The translations under genes were made by a program, and so were the position numbers. 64,000 bases of DNA from Aurantiacibacter sp. D1-12 (GTDB taxonomy: Bacteria > Pseudomonadota > Alphaproteobacteria > Sphingomonadales > Sphingomonadaceae), in assembly GCF_028858515.1 (NCBI RefSeq), contig NZ_JAPJZJ010000003.1:62001-126000 (forward strand). Direction: 5' to 3'. The notes below the pieces were generated by a model that saw nothing but the letters and a program-made list of their open reading frames with translations, did not search any database and was not told the DNA's origin. Below, one piece after another: positions 53,072-62,833 of the stretch. Position 1 is the stretch's first letter. Each line of letters begins with the position of its first letter.

Positions 53072-53989
53072 ATGTTGAAACGCTTCGCAATTCTCTTCGC
53101 TGCCCTGTTCCTCGCGCCCGCTCAGGTGGCCGCGCAAGATGAACAGGCAGAGGATATAGCCTACGATCTCGAAGGCTTCTGGGCCTTCCAGATCGATGAT
53201 GCGGTGATTTTCTTGTTTGAGCTCGACCAGATGCCCGATGGCAATTGGCGCGCGCGCTGGACCCGTCCGGAACGCTTCGGCAGCAACGGGGTGATCTTCA
53301 ACAACATGGCGGGCGCGACGCGCATCGTCGCGACCGAAGCAATCGAAACGGAAGAGGGCGTGCAGCTCAGTTTCCCCGATCCGCGCCCGGAGGCGGTGCC
53401 CAATGTCTTTCTGTTCGAACTGGTAAGCGATCATCAGGTCACAATGACCTATGTCGATACACCACTGGAGCCGTTCCCGCTGATCCGGGTATGGCCTACC
53501 ACGCGACTTGGACCGTTCGACAATGACCGTCTGTATGACCGTGACAATGCGGTGACGGAAACCGACTATGTCGAGCCCGAGCCGATCCAGGAAGAAGTTG
53601 TTGAAGAGGAGGTTGTCCCGACTGTCGAAGACGCGGCTGAGGAGGCTGCGCCCGAAGATGTCGAGGCTACCAGCGGGCTGTCCGGCGATTTCCTCGATGG
53701 GTTCGAAAGAGGTCTAGAAGTTCCCGACCAAGTCGACATGGATGAGGCCTCCGGCGATGTTGACGAAGATATGCTGACGGCGGTGGATGAAGCCGAGCCC
53801 GTCCGAGCATGCGTTGATCTCGATGACATTGAAACGGTCGAAGGACTCGACGCAGTTTGGGGCGCTGACTTCACCCAGATCGGCAGCGGCCTCGATATTC
53901 GCGAATACGAGATGGATAACGGCGATGTTGCCCGCGTCACGATGCTGGGCGAACGCGTCTATGTGAACAGCTGCGGCCCGGCCGAGTGA
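53072..53989 (+). CDS. Exported acidic protein of unknown function (305 aa)
   Basis: The protein has a signal peptide (AILFAALFLAPAQVAAQ), a beta-rich N-terminal domain (about 30-170: GFWAFQIDDAVIFLFELDQM, FNNMAGATRIVA), a very acidic Glu/Val linker (about 178-230) and a small C-terminal domain with a Cys pair (RACVDLDD ... VNSCGPAE) that may form a disulfide. No known family is recognised. Its stop overlaps the TonB-dependent receptor start (GTGA), so the two are translationally coupled; a surface partner or ligand-handling role is inferred. Confidence 0.8.
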   Translation: MLKRFAILFAALFLAPAQVAAQDEQAEDIAYDLEGFWAFQIDDAVIFLFELDQMPDGNWRARWTRPERFGSNGVIFNNMAGATRIVATEAIETEEGVQLSFPDPRPEAVPNVFLFELVSDHQVTMTYVDTPLEPFPLIRVWPTTRLGPFDNDRLYDRDNAVTETDYVEPEPIQEEVVEEEVVPTVEDAAEEAAPEDVEATSGLSGDFLDGFERGLEVPDQVDMDEASGDVDEDMLTAVDEAEPVRACVDLDDIETVEGLDAVWGADFTQIGSGLDIREYEMDNGDVARVTMLGERVYVNSCGPAE

Positions 53990-56109
53990 TCACTCGCCTG
54001 CTGCTGGCCAGCGTTGCCGCAACGCTCTTCACTGTCCCTGCTGCCGCGCAGGAGCGCGATGATCGCGCGCGGAGAGACCTGTGCCCGTCTCTACCTGAAG
54101 AAGACGCCGGGCTGGACGATTGCCACCTCGGCAGCACTGCGCAAGACCATCTAGACGCACAGCCGGTGCCCGTGGTTATCGATCATATCGTGGTTCTTGG
54201 CCAGGGCCTGCCCGAAACGCCTGCCGCGCCAGCCTATTCCACCGTGTTCATCGACCGCGACGCGCTGGACAGCGCGGCGAGCGGGCGGCTGGAAGATGCC
54301 CTGTCCAATGTCGCTGGGTTCCAGCAATTCCGGCGTTCGGACAGCCGCTCGGCCAATCCCAGCGCGCAGGGTGCTACGCTCCGTGCACTCGGCGGCAACG
54401 CGACGAGCCGGGCGCTCGTGCTTCTGGATGGCGTGCCAATTTCGGACCCGTTCTTCGGTTATATTCCGTTCAGTTCCGTGGGGCCGGAGCGGCTGAGCGC
54501 CATCCGTGTCACGCGTGGTGGTGGCTCTGGTCCGTTCGGTGGCGGAGCCCTGGCAGGCACCATTGCTATGGAAAGCGCTGATGCCGAAACACTCGGCGTC
54601 ATCACTGCAAGCGCGCTTGCCAACCATCGTGGCGACACCGAGTTTTCTGCCAGCTTCGCGCCGCAGGTGGGTGATGGCTTTGCCGTGATCCACGGGCGTT
54701 GGGACCGGGGTGACGGGTTTTTCACGACGCCTGAAGACCAGCGAGTGCCCATCTCGAGCCGCGCCAATTTTGATGCCTGGTCGGCGGGCGGGCGCGTGGT
54801 CCAGCAATTGACCAGTGACATCGAAGTGCAGGCCCGCGTGCTGGCGTTTGAAGACAACCGCACCTTGCGCTTCGATGGCGCGGACAACTCCTCCGAAGGG
54901 CAGGACATATCGCTGCGCGTAGTGAGCCGTGGCGACTGGGAAGTCGATCTGGTCGGCTATGCGCAGTGGCGCAACTTCACCAACATCGTCATCTCCTCAA
55001 CGCGCTTTGTCCCGGTTCTCGACCAGAAGGATACACCGGCGAGCGGTCTGGGCGGCAAGATCGAGATTCGCCCACCCGTGGGTGGCGGGCATACGCTGCG
55101 TTTCGGTGTCGACTATCGTCGCAGCGAAGGCGATTTATTCGAGGACTCGTTCTCCGCTTTCACAGGCAACCTGCGCGAAAACCGCTTTGCAGGCGGCGTG
55201 AACACTGACTTTGGGCTATTTGTCGAAGACGACTGGCAGATTGGCGACCTGACGCTGACCGGCGGGGTCCGCGCGGACCGCTACACCATTCGCAACGGCT
55301 TCTACCGCGCCGTTGCCGCCGATGGCACGGTGGTACGCGATGACAGCTTCGCCGACCGGGCAGACTGGGAAGTGACCTGGCGTGCAGGCGCCCTCTATTA
55401 TGTCACCGAAGAATTCACGCTGCGCGGCGCGGTCTATTCGGGTTTTCGCCTGCCCACCTTGAACGAGCTCTACCGTCCCTTTGTGGTCTTCCCGGTGGTG
55501 ACACAGGCCAATGAGGCACTGGAGCCGGAACGGCTGGAGGGCTGGGAACTGGGAGCTGAGCTATTTCCTGCAGACGGGGTGTACCTGGCGGCGACATATT
55601 TCGACAATGAAGTTGAGGGTGTGATTGCCAACGTCACGCTGCAGCCCAATCTGCGCCAGCGTCGCAATCTGGATGCGATTGATGCGCAGGGTTTCGAACT
55701 GACTGCCGCGGTCGATAGAGGTCCATTCAGCCTCAATGCCAGCGCCGTCTTCACCGACGCCGAATTTGTAGGGACAGGCTTTGCCGCGCCGCTCGACGGC
55801 AACCGCCCGCCGCAAACCCCCGAATTCTCGGCAAGCCTGACTGCCGCTTACGAGTTTATGCAGGATGGCAGCATCGCCGCGACCCTGCGCTATGTCAGCA
55901 GCCAGTTCGAAGGCGACCAGGAGAACGATGTCCTGCCCGCTGCGACGGCATTAGATTTCTTTGCCCAGCTCCCGATTGTGGACCGCCTGTCTTTCATCGC
56001 ACGCGCGGAAAACCTGCTCGACGAAGAGATCGTAACGCGCAATCAGGGCGGCAGCATCGATCTTGGCGTGCCGCGCACGATCTGGCTGGGCTTGCGCTGG
56101 GGGTATTGA
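53986..56109 (+). CDS. TonB-dependent outer-membrane receptor
   Basis: The 707-aa protein starts with GTG 53986 and a signal peptide (LLLASVAATLFTVPAAAQ). The plug domain (about 80-210) has LEDALSNVAGFQQFRRSDSR and ATLRALGGNATSRALVLLDG, then a beta barrel ending in RTIWLGLRWGY, with the terminal aromatic residue usual for outer-membrane proteins. It takes up an unknown ligand, probably with the TonB encoded at 24198 or another. No transporter gene is adjacent to hint at the ligand; it is preceded by the acidic exported protein. Confidence 0.92.
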   Translation: MITRLLLASVAATLFTVPAAAQERDDRARRDLCPSLPEEDAGLDDCHLGSTAQDHLDAQPVPVVIDHIVVLGQGLPETPAAPAYSTVFIDRDALDSAASGRLEDALSNVAGFQQFRRSDSRSANPSAQGATLRALGGNATSRALVLLDGVPISDPFFGYIPFSSVGPERLSAIRVTRGGGSGPFGGGALAGTIAMESADAETLGVITASALANHRGDTEFSASFAPQVGDGFAVIHGRWDRGDGFFTTPEDQRVPISSRANFDAWSAGGRVVQQLTSDIEVQARVLAFEDNRTLRFDGADNSSEGQDISLRVVSRGDWEVDLVGYAQWRNFTNIVISSTRFVPVLDQKDTPASGLGGKIEIRPPVGGGHTLRFGVDYRRSEGDLFEDSFSAFTGNLRENRFAGGVNTDFGLFVEDDWQIGDLTLTGGVRADRYTIRNGFYRAVAADGTVVRDDSFADRADWEVTWRAGALYYVTEEFTLRGAVYSGFRLPTLNELYRPFVVFPVVTQANEALEPERLEGWELGAELFPADGVYLAATYFDNEVEGVIANVTLQPNLRQRRNLDAIDAQGFELTAAVDRGPFSLNASAVFTDAEFVGTGFAAPLDGNRPPQTPEFSASLTAAYEFMQDGSIAATLRYVSSQFEGDQENDVLPAATALDFFAQLPIVDRLSFIARAENLLDEEIVTRNQGGSIDLGVPRTIWLGLRWGY

Positions 56110-56119
56110 AGAGGCTGGG

Positions 56120-57613
56120 TTAGTCTTCGATTAGAACCCGGGATTTCAGTCCCAGCCAGTCTGCCAGATTGGCCAGTTCGGTTTCGACTGTCTCCGCCAT
56201 CAGGTAAGCGCGATCTTCATTGAAGCGCAGGACCAGCGTATCGTCTTCGCGGCGCAGTGATGTGCCGGACATGGAGATGCGCGAGCCAGCGCCTATCTTG
56301 CGGCAAAGCCTGTTGGCGAGGCCCCATGCAGAAGCGCGGTGCAGCTGTTTTTTGGTAGCCATGCGCAGATATTTATCGATGAGCTTGGGCGATCCGCAGC
56401 TGGCGCGCAGGCATTGCGCCATCATTGCGCGGCCCGTGTGGTCCAAGCCGACCCAGCGCTTTTCCAGTGCCCAGTCGGTCGAGTGGGAGAGCCGCATGTT
56501 GGGTTCGATCCGCGCGGCTGCCTGTGTGAGCAGTGTGGCAGCGAGACGGATACGCTCGCTGCCGCGATTGCGCCCGTCGACCGCCTCTGCGGTCCAAGCG
56601 GCGGCAAGCGTTGCATTGGTAATATCGGCCCCGCGCGGCGTGGTGAAATGGGTGACGGCGGCCAGCAACGGATCTTGCTCGCGCGCCGTTGCGTTGAGTC
56701 GTTCGAAGAGCAGCCCTTCGCGAATGCCCCAAGCGGAGATGATGAGCGTTTCCGGTTCCATCTCTCTAAGCATCACACGCAGCATCGCTGCTGCGTTGGG
56801 AAGGCCGGCGGCTCTGCTGGAAGAGATACCGGCAATCGATGTCAACTTGTCAGGATCGGCGTCCGCAAGCTTGGTGGCGACGGCGTCAGCCTGATCGACG
56901 CTCAGGCAATAGGCCTGCGGATCGGTGAGCGGGTAATCGTCCTGGTGCATGGCGTAACTGGCGAGCGCGCGCCATGTGCCACCTACCAGGTATAGCGCGC
57001 CGTCTTGCTCCTTCGCCCAGCTCGCATCCTTGAGCTGCTGTTTGACTGCATCGGCGAAAGCGCTGTCGCCTTTTGCGCGCAGTGTCGGCAATCGAAGCGT
57101 TCCGAGCGGGAGGCTCACGCCGTCGTGACAGGCGTTGTTTTCTACCGCGACCAGCTCCAGACTGCCCCCGCCAAGGTCAGCCACAACGCCCTTTGCACCG
57201 GGGAAGGCACCGATCACACCGTGTGCAGAGGTTGTTGCTTCCTCAACGCCGGTCAATACGCGCGGATTGACGCCCAACGCGCGGACTTTTTCCACAAAAT
57301 CCGGGCCGTTGCTGGCATCGCGCGCGGCTGCTGTGGCGACCGTGGCGACATCGGAGATTCCAAGGTCATCGATGATCGTGGTAAAACGCTGGAGGCCACC
57401 AATAGCCAAATCTTCCGCTTCCTGCGGGATCGCGCCATTTTCAGCCAGATCCCGCCCGAGCCGTGCAGTTACCTTTTCGTTCAGCCAGACGTTGGGCGCG
57501 CGCTTGGGACCGGAAAAGACCACCATACGCACGGTGTTCGATCCAATGTCGATAACGGCCCTGTCCGGAACCTCTATCCTGGTTGCGCCGCGCTTGCTCG
57601 CTGCCGGGCTCAC
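56120..57613 (-). CDS. ppx: Ppx/GppA exopolyphosphatase family protein
   Basis: The 497-aa protein has the actin-like ATPase-fold motifs VIDIGSNTVRMVVFSG, the catalytic-glutamate region LTGVEEATTSAHGVIGAF and VADLGGGSLELVAV, plus a C-terminal helical HD-like part. It hydrolyses polyphosphate or pppGpp. Its start overlaps the ppk stop by 4 nt, so synthesis and breakdown of polyphosphate are coupled in one leftward operon. Confidence 0.92.
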   Translation of the reverse strand: MSPAASKRGATRIEVPDRAVIDIGSNTVRMVVFSGPKRAPNVWLNEKVTARLGRDLAENGAIPQEAEDLAIGGLQRFTTIIDDLGISDVATVATAAARDASNGPDFVEKVRALGVNPRVLTGVEEATTSAHGVIGAFPGAKGVVADLGGGSLELVAVENNACHDGVSLPLGTLRLPTLRAKGDSAFADAVKQQLKDASWAKEQDGALYLVGGTWRALASYAMHQDDYPLTDPQAYCLSVDQADAVATKLADADPDKLTSIAGISSSRAAGLPNAAAMLRVMLREMEPETLIISAWGIREGLLFERLNATAREQDPLLAAVTHFTTPRGADITNATLAAAWTAEAVDGRNRGSERIRLAATLLTQAAARIEPNMRLSHSTDWALEKRWVGLDHTGRAMMAQCLRASCGSPKLIDKYLRMATKKQLHRASAWGLANRLCRKIGAGSRISMSGTSLRREDDTLVLRFNEDRAYLMAETVETELANLADWLGLKSRVLIED

Positions 57614-59793
57614 TGCTGTCCTTTGCGCAGGGTGAGTTGCGGCACACCGCCCTGTTTCAGGGCTTCACCGCGTCCGCTGAGAGATGGGTTGGTCATGAAG
57701 TATTCGTGACAGTTGAAACCCTCTCCGTCACTCTCCACGCGATGGTAATCCCCCGTCTCGCCATCGAGCAGCCAGCTCTGCTGCGTGTCGATAAGGTTGG
57801 CGAGTAGAACCTGATCGAGCACCTGATCGTGCACCGTCTGGTTGGTGATCGGCACCAGAGCTTCCACCCGGCGGTGCAGGTTGCGTTCCATCAGATCGGC
57901 GCTCGAGATGTAAACCTTGGCCTTGTCACCCGGCATCGGTTCGCCATTGCCGAAAGCGTATATCCGGCTGTGCTCAAGAAAGCGCCCGATGATCGATTTG
58001 ACGGTGATATTATCTGACAGGCCGGGTACGCCCGGCCGCAGGCAGCAAATGCCGCGCACCACCAGCACGATCTCTACGCCCGCCTGACTGGCTTCATAGA
58101 ACTTGTCGATAATCGCCGGTTCGGTAATAGAATTCATCTTCGCCCAGATCGTTGCCGGCCTGCCTTCGCGAGCCAATGCAATTTCATGATCGATATCGGC
58201 AATGATGCGATCTTGCATGGTGAGCGGCGAGATCGCCAAGTGCTCCATCCCCTGTGGTTCGACATAGCCGGTGACGAAGTTGAACAGCTTGGCCGCATCG
58301 CGCCCCAGCGCGGCATTTGCGGTGAAGTACGAAAGATCGGTGTAAATGCGCGCGGTGACCGGGTGATAGTTGCCTGTGCCGAAGTGGCAGTAGGTGCGGA
58401 AGCCGTCCTCTTCCTTACGCACCACCATGCTGACCTTGGCGTGGGTCTTCATGTCGATGAAGCCGTAGATCACTTGCACTCCGGCGCGCTCCAGCTCGCC
58501 CGCCCATTTGAGGTTCTGCTCCTCGTCAAACCGGGCCTTCAGTTCGACCACTGCGGTGACGGACTTACCTGCTTCGGCAGCTGCGATCAGCGCATTGATT
58601 ACGGTTGGCTGATTGCCTGCACGATAGAGCGTCTGCTTGATTGAAACGACCCTGGGATCGGCAGCGGCCTGACGCAGGAAGTCGACCACCACTTCGAAGC
58701 TTTCGTAAGGGTGGTGGACCACAATGTCCTTCGCTCCGATGGCGGCAAAGGCATCGCCATCGTGTTCCAGAATGCGTTCGGGGAAGCGTGGAGAATAGCT
58801 CGGGAATTTCAGATCAGGCCGCTCTTCATCGACAACTTCTGCAAGTCCTGAAATGCCCAGCATGCCTTCGGTGGTGGCGATGGCAGCCTGGCGCACGCCA
58901 AGCTTCTCGCGCAGCAGTTCCTCGGCTTCAGGATCGAAACTCTCGTCAATTTCCAGCATGATCACCTGGCCGCGGCGGCGGCGCTGGATCGCGCTGCGGA
59001 AGGTGCGGACAAGATCTTCAGCCTCTTCCTCGATCTCGATATCGCTATCGCGAAGCACGCGGAACACACCGTCACCCAGAACTTCAAAGCCGGGGAACAA
59101 CAGGTCGGCATAGCGGCACACAAGGCGTTCGATGGCAACATAGATCGCCTCTTCACCCGGGATACGGATGAAGCGCGGCAAGGCGCTGGGGATCAGCACC
59201 ATTTCAATCAACTTGCCGCCGGTTCCGCGACGCTTGAGATTGAACAGAGCCCCGATCCCGCCGTTGGCGACGAAGGGGAAGGGGTGCGCCGGGTCCAGCG
59301 CCTGCGGAGTGATGACCGGCATGATGTTGCAGATGAAGTGATCGCGCAGCCACGCCTCGGCTGCTTCATCAATGCGGTCTTCGCCCTTGATATGGATGCC
59401 TTCGGCTTCGAGCAGCGGACGCAGAGCGACCAACGCCTCCTGCTGGCGCTGCTCTAACTCGTGTACCTTGTCATTGATCGCGGACAACTGCTGGCGCGGT
59501 GTGCGGCCATCAATGCTGGTTTCCGAAATGCCGCTGCGCACCTGGCCTGCCAGACCGGCGACACGGATCATCGTGAACTCGTCCAGATTGCTGCCTGAGA
59601 TGGAGAGGAACCGCAGTCTTTCAAGCAGCGGATATGCCGTATTATTAGCCTCTTCCAGCACCCGGTCATTGAATGCCAGCCACGAAAGTTCGCGATTGAA
59701 ATAGCGCGCTTCGGCAGAGAGTTTGTCTGCCGGGGTGCTGCCATCATTGGCGGCGGTTAAAGACTGGGTAGGGTCGCTTGCCATAGGGTTCAT
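57610..59793 (-). CDS. ppk: Polyphosphate kinase 1
   Basis: The 727-aa PPK1 polymerises the ATP gamma-phosphate into polyphosphate. It shows the N-terminal FNRELSWLAFNDRVLEEA, the middle SIKQTLYRAGNQPTVINALI with ARFDEEQN, the catalytic histidine region FGTGNYHPVTARIYTDL, and C-terminal AKVYISSADLMERNL. Length is normal. The start is ATG 59793 or 59784 (MASDPTQ). It follows virB11 by 60 nt on the same strand but is probably a separate unit. Confidence 0.97.
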   Translation of the reverse strand: MNPMASDPTQSLTAANDGSTPADKLSAEARYFNRELSWLAFNDRVLEEANNTAYPLLERLRFLSISGSNLDEFTMIRVAGLAGQVRSGISETSIDGRTPRQQLSAINDKVHELEQRQQEALVALRPLLEAEGIHIKGEDRIDEAAEAWLRDHFICNIMPVITPQALDPAHPFPFVANGGIGALFNLKRRGTGGKLIEMVLIPSALPRFIRIPGEEAIYVAIERLVCRYADLLFPGFEVLGDGVFRVLRDSDIEIEEEAEDLVRTFRSAIQRRRRGQVIMLEIDESFDPEAEELLREKLGVRQAAIATTEGMLGISGLAEVVDEERPDLKFPSYSPRFPERILEHDGDAFAAIGAKDIVVHHPYESFEVVVDFLRQAAADPRVVSIKQTLYRAGNQPTVINALIAAAEAGKSVTAVVELKARFDEEQNLKWAGELERAGVQVIYGFIDMKTHAKVSMVVRKEEDGFRTYCHFGTGNYHPVTARIYTDLSYFTANAALGRDAAKLFNFVTGYVEPQGMEHLAISPLTMQDRIIADIDHEIALAREGRPATIWAKMNSITEPAIIDKFYEASQAGVEIVLVVRGICCLRPGVPGLSDNITVKSIIGRFLEHSRIYAFGNGEPMPGDKAKVYISSADLMERNLHRRVEALVPITNQTVHDQVLDQVLLANLIDTQQSWLLDGETGDYHRVESDGEGFNCHEYFMTNPSLSGRGEALKQGGVPQLTLRKGQQ

Positions 59794-59853
59794 GTGGCGC
59801 GTGATCGGGCCTTGCGCAAGCGCGATGCAAGGTGCGTCACATTTGCCCGGAAA

Positions 59854-60876
59854 TCAGCTCCAGCTTTCGGCCAATGTGCGTGCTTCGGCGATGGCGCTGA
59901 TCCCGCGCTTTCCTTCGCTGCGGTCAAGCTGCACGATCACGTCTATCACGCTGGCGGCATAAGAAATGGTGTCGGAGCGCGAGAGGCCGATCCCGGTCTG
60001 CATGACCATCAGGCTCAGCTGTTCCAGCGCACCGCGCAGCGAATTGGCGTGGATGGTCGAAAAGCTGCCAGGGTGGCCAGTGTTGATGGCACGCAGGAAC
60101 GAGACACTCTCCGCCCCGCGCAGCTCACCAAGCACGATTCGGTCGGGTCGCAGACGCAGCGCCGATTGCAGCAGTTCGTTGGCAGTGACCTTCGCTTCGC
60201 CGAGTTCGCCCTTCACGGCCACCAGGCCCACCCCGTTGGCACCGGGCAGCTTCAGTTCAGGCGTGTCTTCAACCAGAATTACGCGCTCTTGGGTCGGAAT
60301 CTCACCCAGCATGGCGTTGAGGAAAGTGGTCTTGCCCGTGCTCGTGCCGCCCGAAATGAGGATTGTCTTGCGCGCGCGAATGGCGGCGCGGAGGTAGGCA
60401 ATCGGCTCTGCCTGCGGATCGGGCAATTGCGCATCTTCGGGAGCCGCAAGCGGGCCTGCGTCGTAAGCATCCAGCGGTAGATCGAGCCGGCGATGCCTGC
60501 GAATGGCCATGGCCCAGTGTTCGCGCGTTGCTGGCGGCCCACAAAACTGGATGCGCGCGCCATCGGGCAGCGTTGCGCCGAGCAGCGGGTGCTCGCGGTT
60601 GATCCCCTGATGGCTGATGCGCGCAACCTGCTCGGCAAGGCGCTGCACCAGTTTGTCGTCAATTGCCGCAAGCTCCACGCGCTGCATGCCGGCTCCGACA
60701 GCGGCATCTTCCACCCACATTTCACCGGGCCGATTTACGAGGATTTCGGTCACCGTATCGCGCTCCAGCCACTCGCGGAACGGTGCGAGATAGGCGTCGA
60801 GATAGACCGAGCCGCTGGGCATCGGTGTGTCCGCCAGTTCCTGGCTTTCGTCGAGCTGGTAGAGTTCCGCGCTCAT
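59854..60876 (-). CDS. virB11: Type IV secretion ATPase VirB11
   Basis: The 340-aa hexameric ATPase energises type IV secretion. It has an N-terminal domain with VTEILVNRPGEMWVED, Walker A SGGTSTGKTTFLNAML, the Asp box ILVEDTPELKLPGAN, Walker B RPDRIVLGELRGAESVSFL and the His box NTGHPGSFSTIHAN. Length is normal. It starts 3 nt after the virB10 stop. It is the last virB gene before ppk. Confidence 0.95.
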   Translation of the reverse strand: MSAELYQLDESQELADTPMPSGSVYLDAYLAPFREWLERDTVTEILVNRPGEMWVEDAAVGAGMQRVELAAIDDKLVQRLAEQVARISHQGINREHPLLGATLPDGARIQFCGPPATREHWAMAIRRHRRLDLPLDAYDAGPLAAPEDAQLPDPQAEPIAYLRAAIRARKTILISGGTSTGKTTFLNAMLGEIPTQERVILVEDTPELKLPGANGVGLVAVKGELGEAKVTANELLQSALRLRPDRIVLGELRGAESVSFLRAINTGHPGSFSTIHANSLRGALEQLSLMVMQTGIGLSRSDTISYAASVIDVIVQLDRSEGKRGISAIAEARTLAESWS

Positions 60877-60879
60877 GGC

Positions 60880-62022
60880 TTAGCGGACCCGCGGCGCCGC
60901 GCCGAAATCGAGATCGCGTGCTGTGTAGACACGGATCGGTTCACCCATGCGCACGCGAATGGTCGGCGGGCGCTGTCCATCCTGTTGCAAGGCAGTACTT
61001 GCTGCACTCTGGCCGCCGCCCAGCACAACCGACGCGCCACCGCTGGCAATCGTGGTCAGGCCACCGATCACGGACAGCAGCATGGCTGAACCGAAACGGC
61101 TGAAGAAATGGCTGTCGACATCGCCTTCAAGGCCTGCGGTGCCATCGAACGCGGTCGCAGGGCTGCGCAGTTGAACAGAAACGCCGTCCGGGCGGATAAC
61201 CCGCTCCCAGATGACATAGGCACGGCGCTGGCCTGCTTGAAGGCCCGACTGGTACTGGCCGACAAGGCGGCTGGAGCGCGGGATTAGCACACGTGCACCA
61301 TCGTGGCTGCGCACGTCCTGGCTCACCACCGCGCGGACATAGCCCGGCACATCGGTGTTGATCGCGGTTTCAAGGATCGCGGGGATCATCGTGCCCTGCG
61401 TCACTGTGGTTGCCGGGTTGAAATCCTGTGTGGCCGTGGCCGGGCCGCCGCCCACACCGCCGATCCGCGCGGCGAATTCACCCGCACCACCCGCTCCCGG
61501 AACCACGCCGCCATCGGGCGCTGCTGGTACTGCTGCTCCGGTCTGCACGCCTCCGGCATTCGCCGTAGGAGCTGCGCTGCCATCAAACACGAGTGTAGGC
61601 GAGTTGTAGGGGTTGGTGGTCGGGCCTGCCATGCGGCCTGGTTCGGGCGCTCGCGCAAGCACAGCGCCTTGCGGAGCGATCGGGGGCTCGACTTCGGCAG
61701 CCACGGCATTGGCATTGGCGCTCGGCAAGCCAGCCGTGGGAGAGCCTGTACCAGGCAGTACCGGCTGCTGCGCGGGATCATTGGCGAGCACCTGACCCTC
61801 GGCAGCTTCGTCTTCCAGACGGGTTGAATTGAGCGCCCAGAGCGTAGCCGCGCCCAGCAGCGCGACAAAGCCAATGCCCGCTGCGAGACCAAGCGCGTCA
61901 GAACGCGGGTTGCGGTTGGCAACGACCGGATAGCTTGTCCGGCTGGCGAGATCGATCACTTCGGTGTCGGTCGTTTCGCGCGGATCGGTATCGGCGCCGG
62001 CAGTTTGTGTTGCCAGTTTCAT
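60880..62022 (-). CDS. virB10: Type IV secretion protein VirB10 (TrbI-like)
   Basis: The 380-aa protein has a cytoplasmic N-terminus, one membrane anchor (LGLAAGIGFVALLGAATLWAL), a Pro/Ala/Gly-rich periplasmic spacer (about 65-185) and the conserved C-terminal beta-barrel domain with GTMIPAILETAINTDVPG, VRAVVSQDVRSHDGARVLIPRGS-like segment and SRLVGQYQSGLQ. It bridges inner and outer membranes. The start is ATG 62022 (MKLATQTAG); an upstream in-frame extension overlaps virB9. Confidence 0.93.
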   Translation of the reverse strand: MKLATQTAGADTDPRETTDTEVIDLASRTSYPVVANRNPRSDALGLAAGIGFVALLGAATLWALNSTRLEDEAAEGQVLANDPAQQPVLPGTGSPTAGLPSANANAVAAEVEPPIAPQGAVLARAPEPGRMAGPTTNPYNSPTLVFDGSAAPTANAGGVQTGAAVPAAPDGGVVPGAGGAGEFAARIGGVGGGPATATQDFNPATTVTQGTMIPAILETAINTDVPGYVRAVVSQDVRSHDGARVLIPRSSRLVGQYQSGLQAGQRRAYVIWERVIRPDGVSVQLRSPATAFDGTAGLEGDVDSHFFSRFGSAMLLSVIGGLTTIASGGASVVLGGGQSAASTALQQDGQRPPTIRVRMGEPIRVYTARDLDFGAAPRVR

Positions 62023-62035
62023 CGCATCGGCTCCC

Positions 62036-62833
62036 TTATTCCCGTTCGCCGCTGGAACGCGCGGTGCCGTCAGCCAGATAGCCGCCCGCTTCGCCCTGAT
62101 TGATAAGCCGCGCCTCATCGTCGCCCGAACGCAGGATGATTTCTGCAGGCACCATGTCGAGCACGATGACATCGCCGCGCACGGCGTAGTTGACAGGGCC
62201 TTCATCGCCGTTGCGGTCCATCAGCAGCACGGCAGGCAGTGCACGCCCCGCAGGCCAGCTGAGGAAAGTGGAAGTGCCGTTGTCATAGACTTCGCTGGGG
62301 AAGAGGCTTGCCGATCCGGTGCGAGACCAGGTGAAGTTGAGGTCCGCCGGATCGAGCACGGCCAGATCATCGTTCGCGGCCGCCAGCTCCAACGCATTGG
62401 CCGGAGGCAGCGCGGCCATGCCTTCCTCATCCAGCGGATCGAGCTCCTCCGGATAGGTGAAGGTCAGAATGTAGAGCGGCGAGCGGTTGCCCGGGTTCGC
62501 CACCAGATCGAACAGATAGGTGTGGCGGTTGGTCACCACCGTCATATTGGTCGCAGCGCGGGGTGATAGCGGCTTCACAAACAGCAGGTTGGCGCTGCGG
62601 CTGGGGGTAATCTGCCAGGTGGCGGAGTTGCCGACCGCGACATTTTCGATCATCTCGCCTTCGCCAAAGCGGATGGTGGTCTGCACATTGGTCCGCCCTT
62701 CGATCCGCACGACCTGCGTCGGGTCATACATCCGCTCGACAAGGCGCGGGTCCTGCGCCTGGGCGGAGGCAGGGCTCAGCAAGGCCAGCAAGGTCGCTGC
62801 GATGCAGAGGCTGAAGAGGGGGCGGAACATCAC
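62036..62833 (-). CDS. virB9: Type IV secretion protein VirB9 (TrbG-like)
   Basis: The protein (about 265 aa) has a signal peptide (ATLLALLSPASAQAQ), an N-terminal domain with GEGEMIENVAVGNSATWQ and FVKPLSPRAATNMTVVTNRH, and a C-terminal domain with DNGTSTFLSWPAGRALPAVLL and YAVRGDVIVLDMVP, which contacts the outer-membrane ring. The first codon is GTG 62833 or ATG 62830; both overlap the virB6 stop. virB8, usually just upstream, is missing here. Confidence 0.93.
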   Translation of the reverse strand: MMFRPLFSLCIAATLLALLSPASAQAQDPRLVERMYDPTQVVRIEGRTNVQTTIRFGEGEMIENVAVGNSATWQITPSRSANLLFVKPLSPRAATNMTVVTNRHTYLFDLVANPGNRSPLYILTFTYPEELDPLDEEGMAALPPANALELAAANDDLAVLDPADLNFTWSRTGSASLFPSEVYDNGTSTFLSWPAGRALPAVLLMDRNGDEGPVNYAVRGDVIVLDMVPAEIILRSGDDEARLINQGEAGGYLADGTARSSGERE

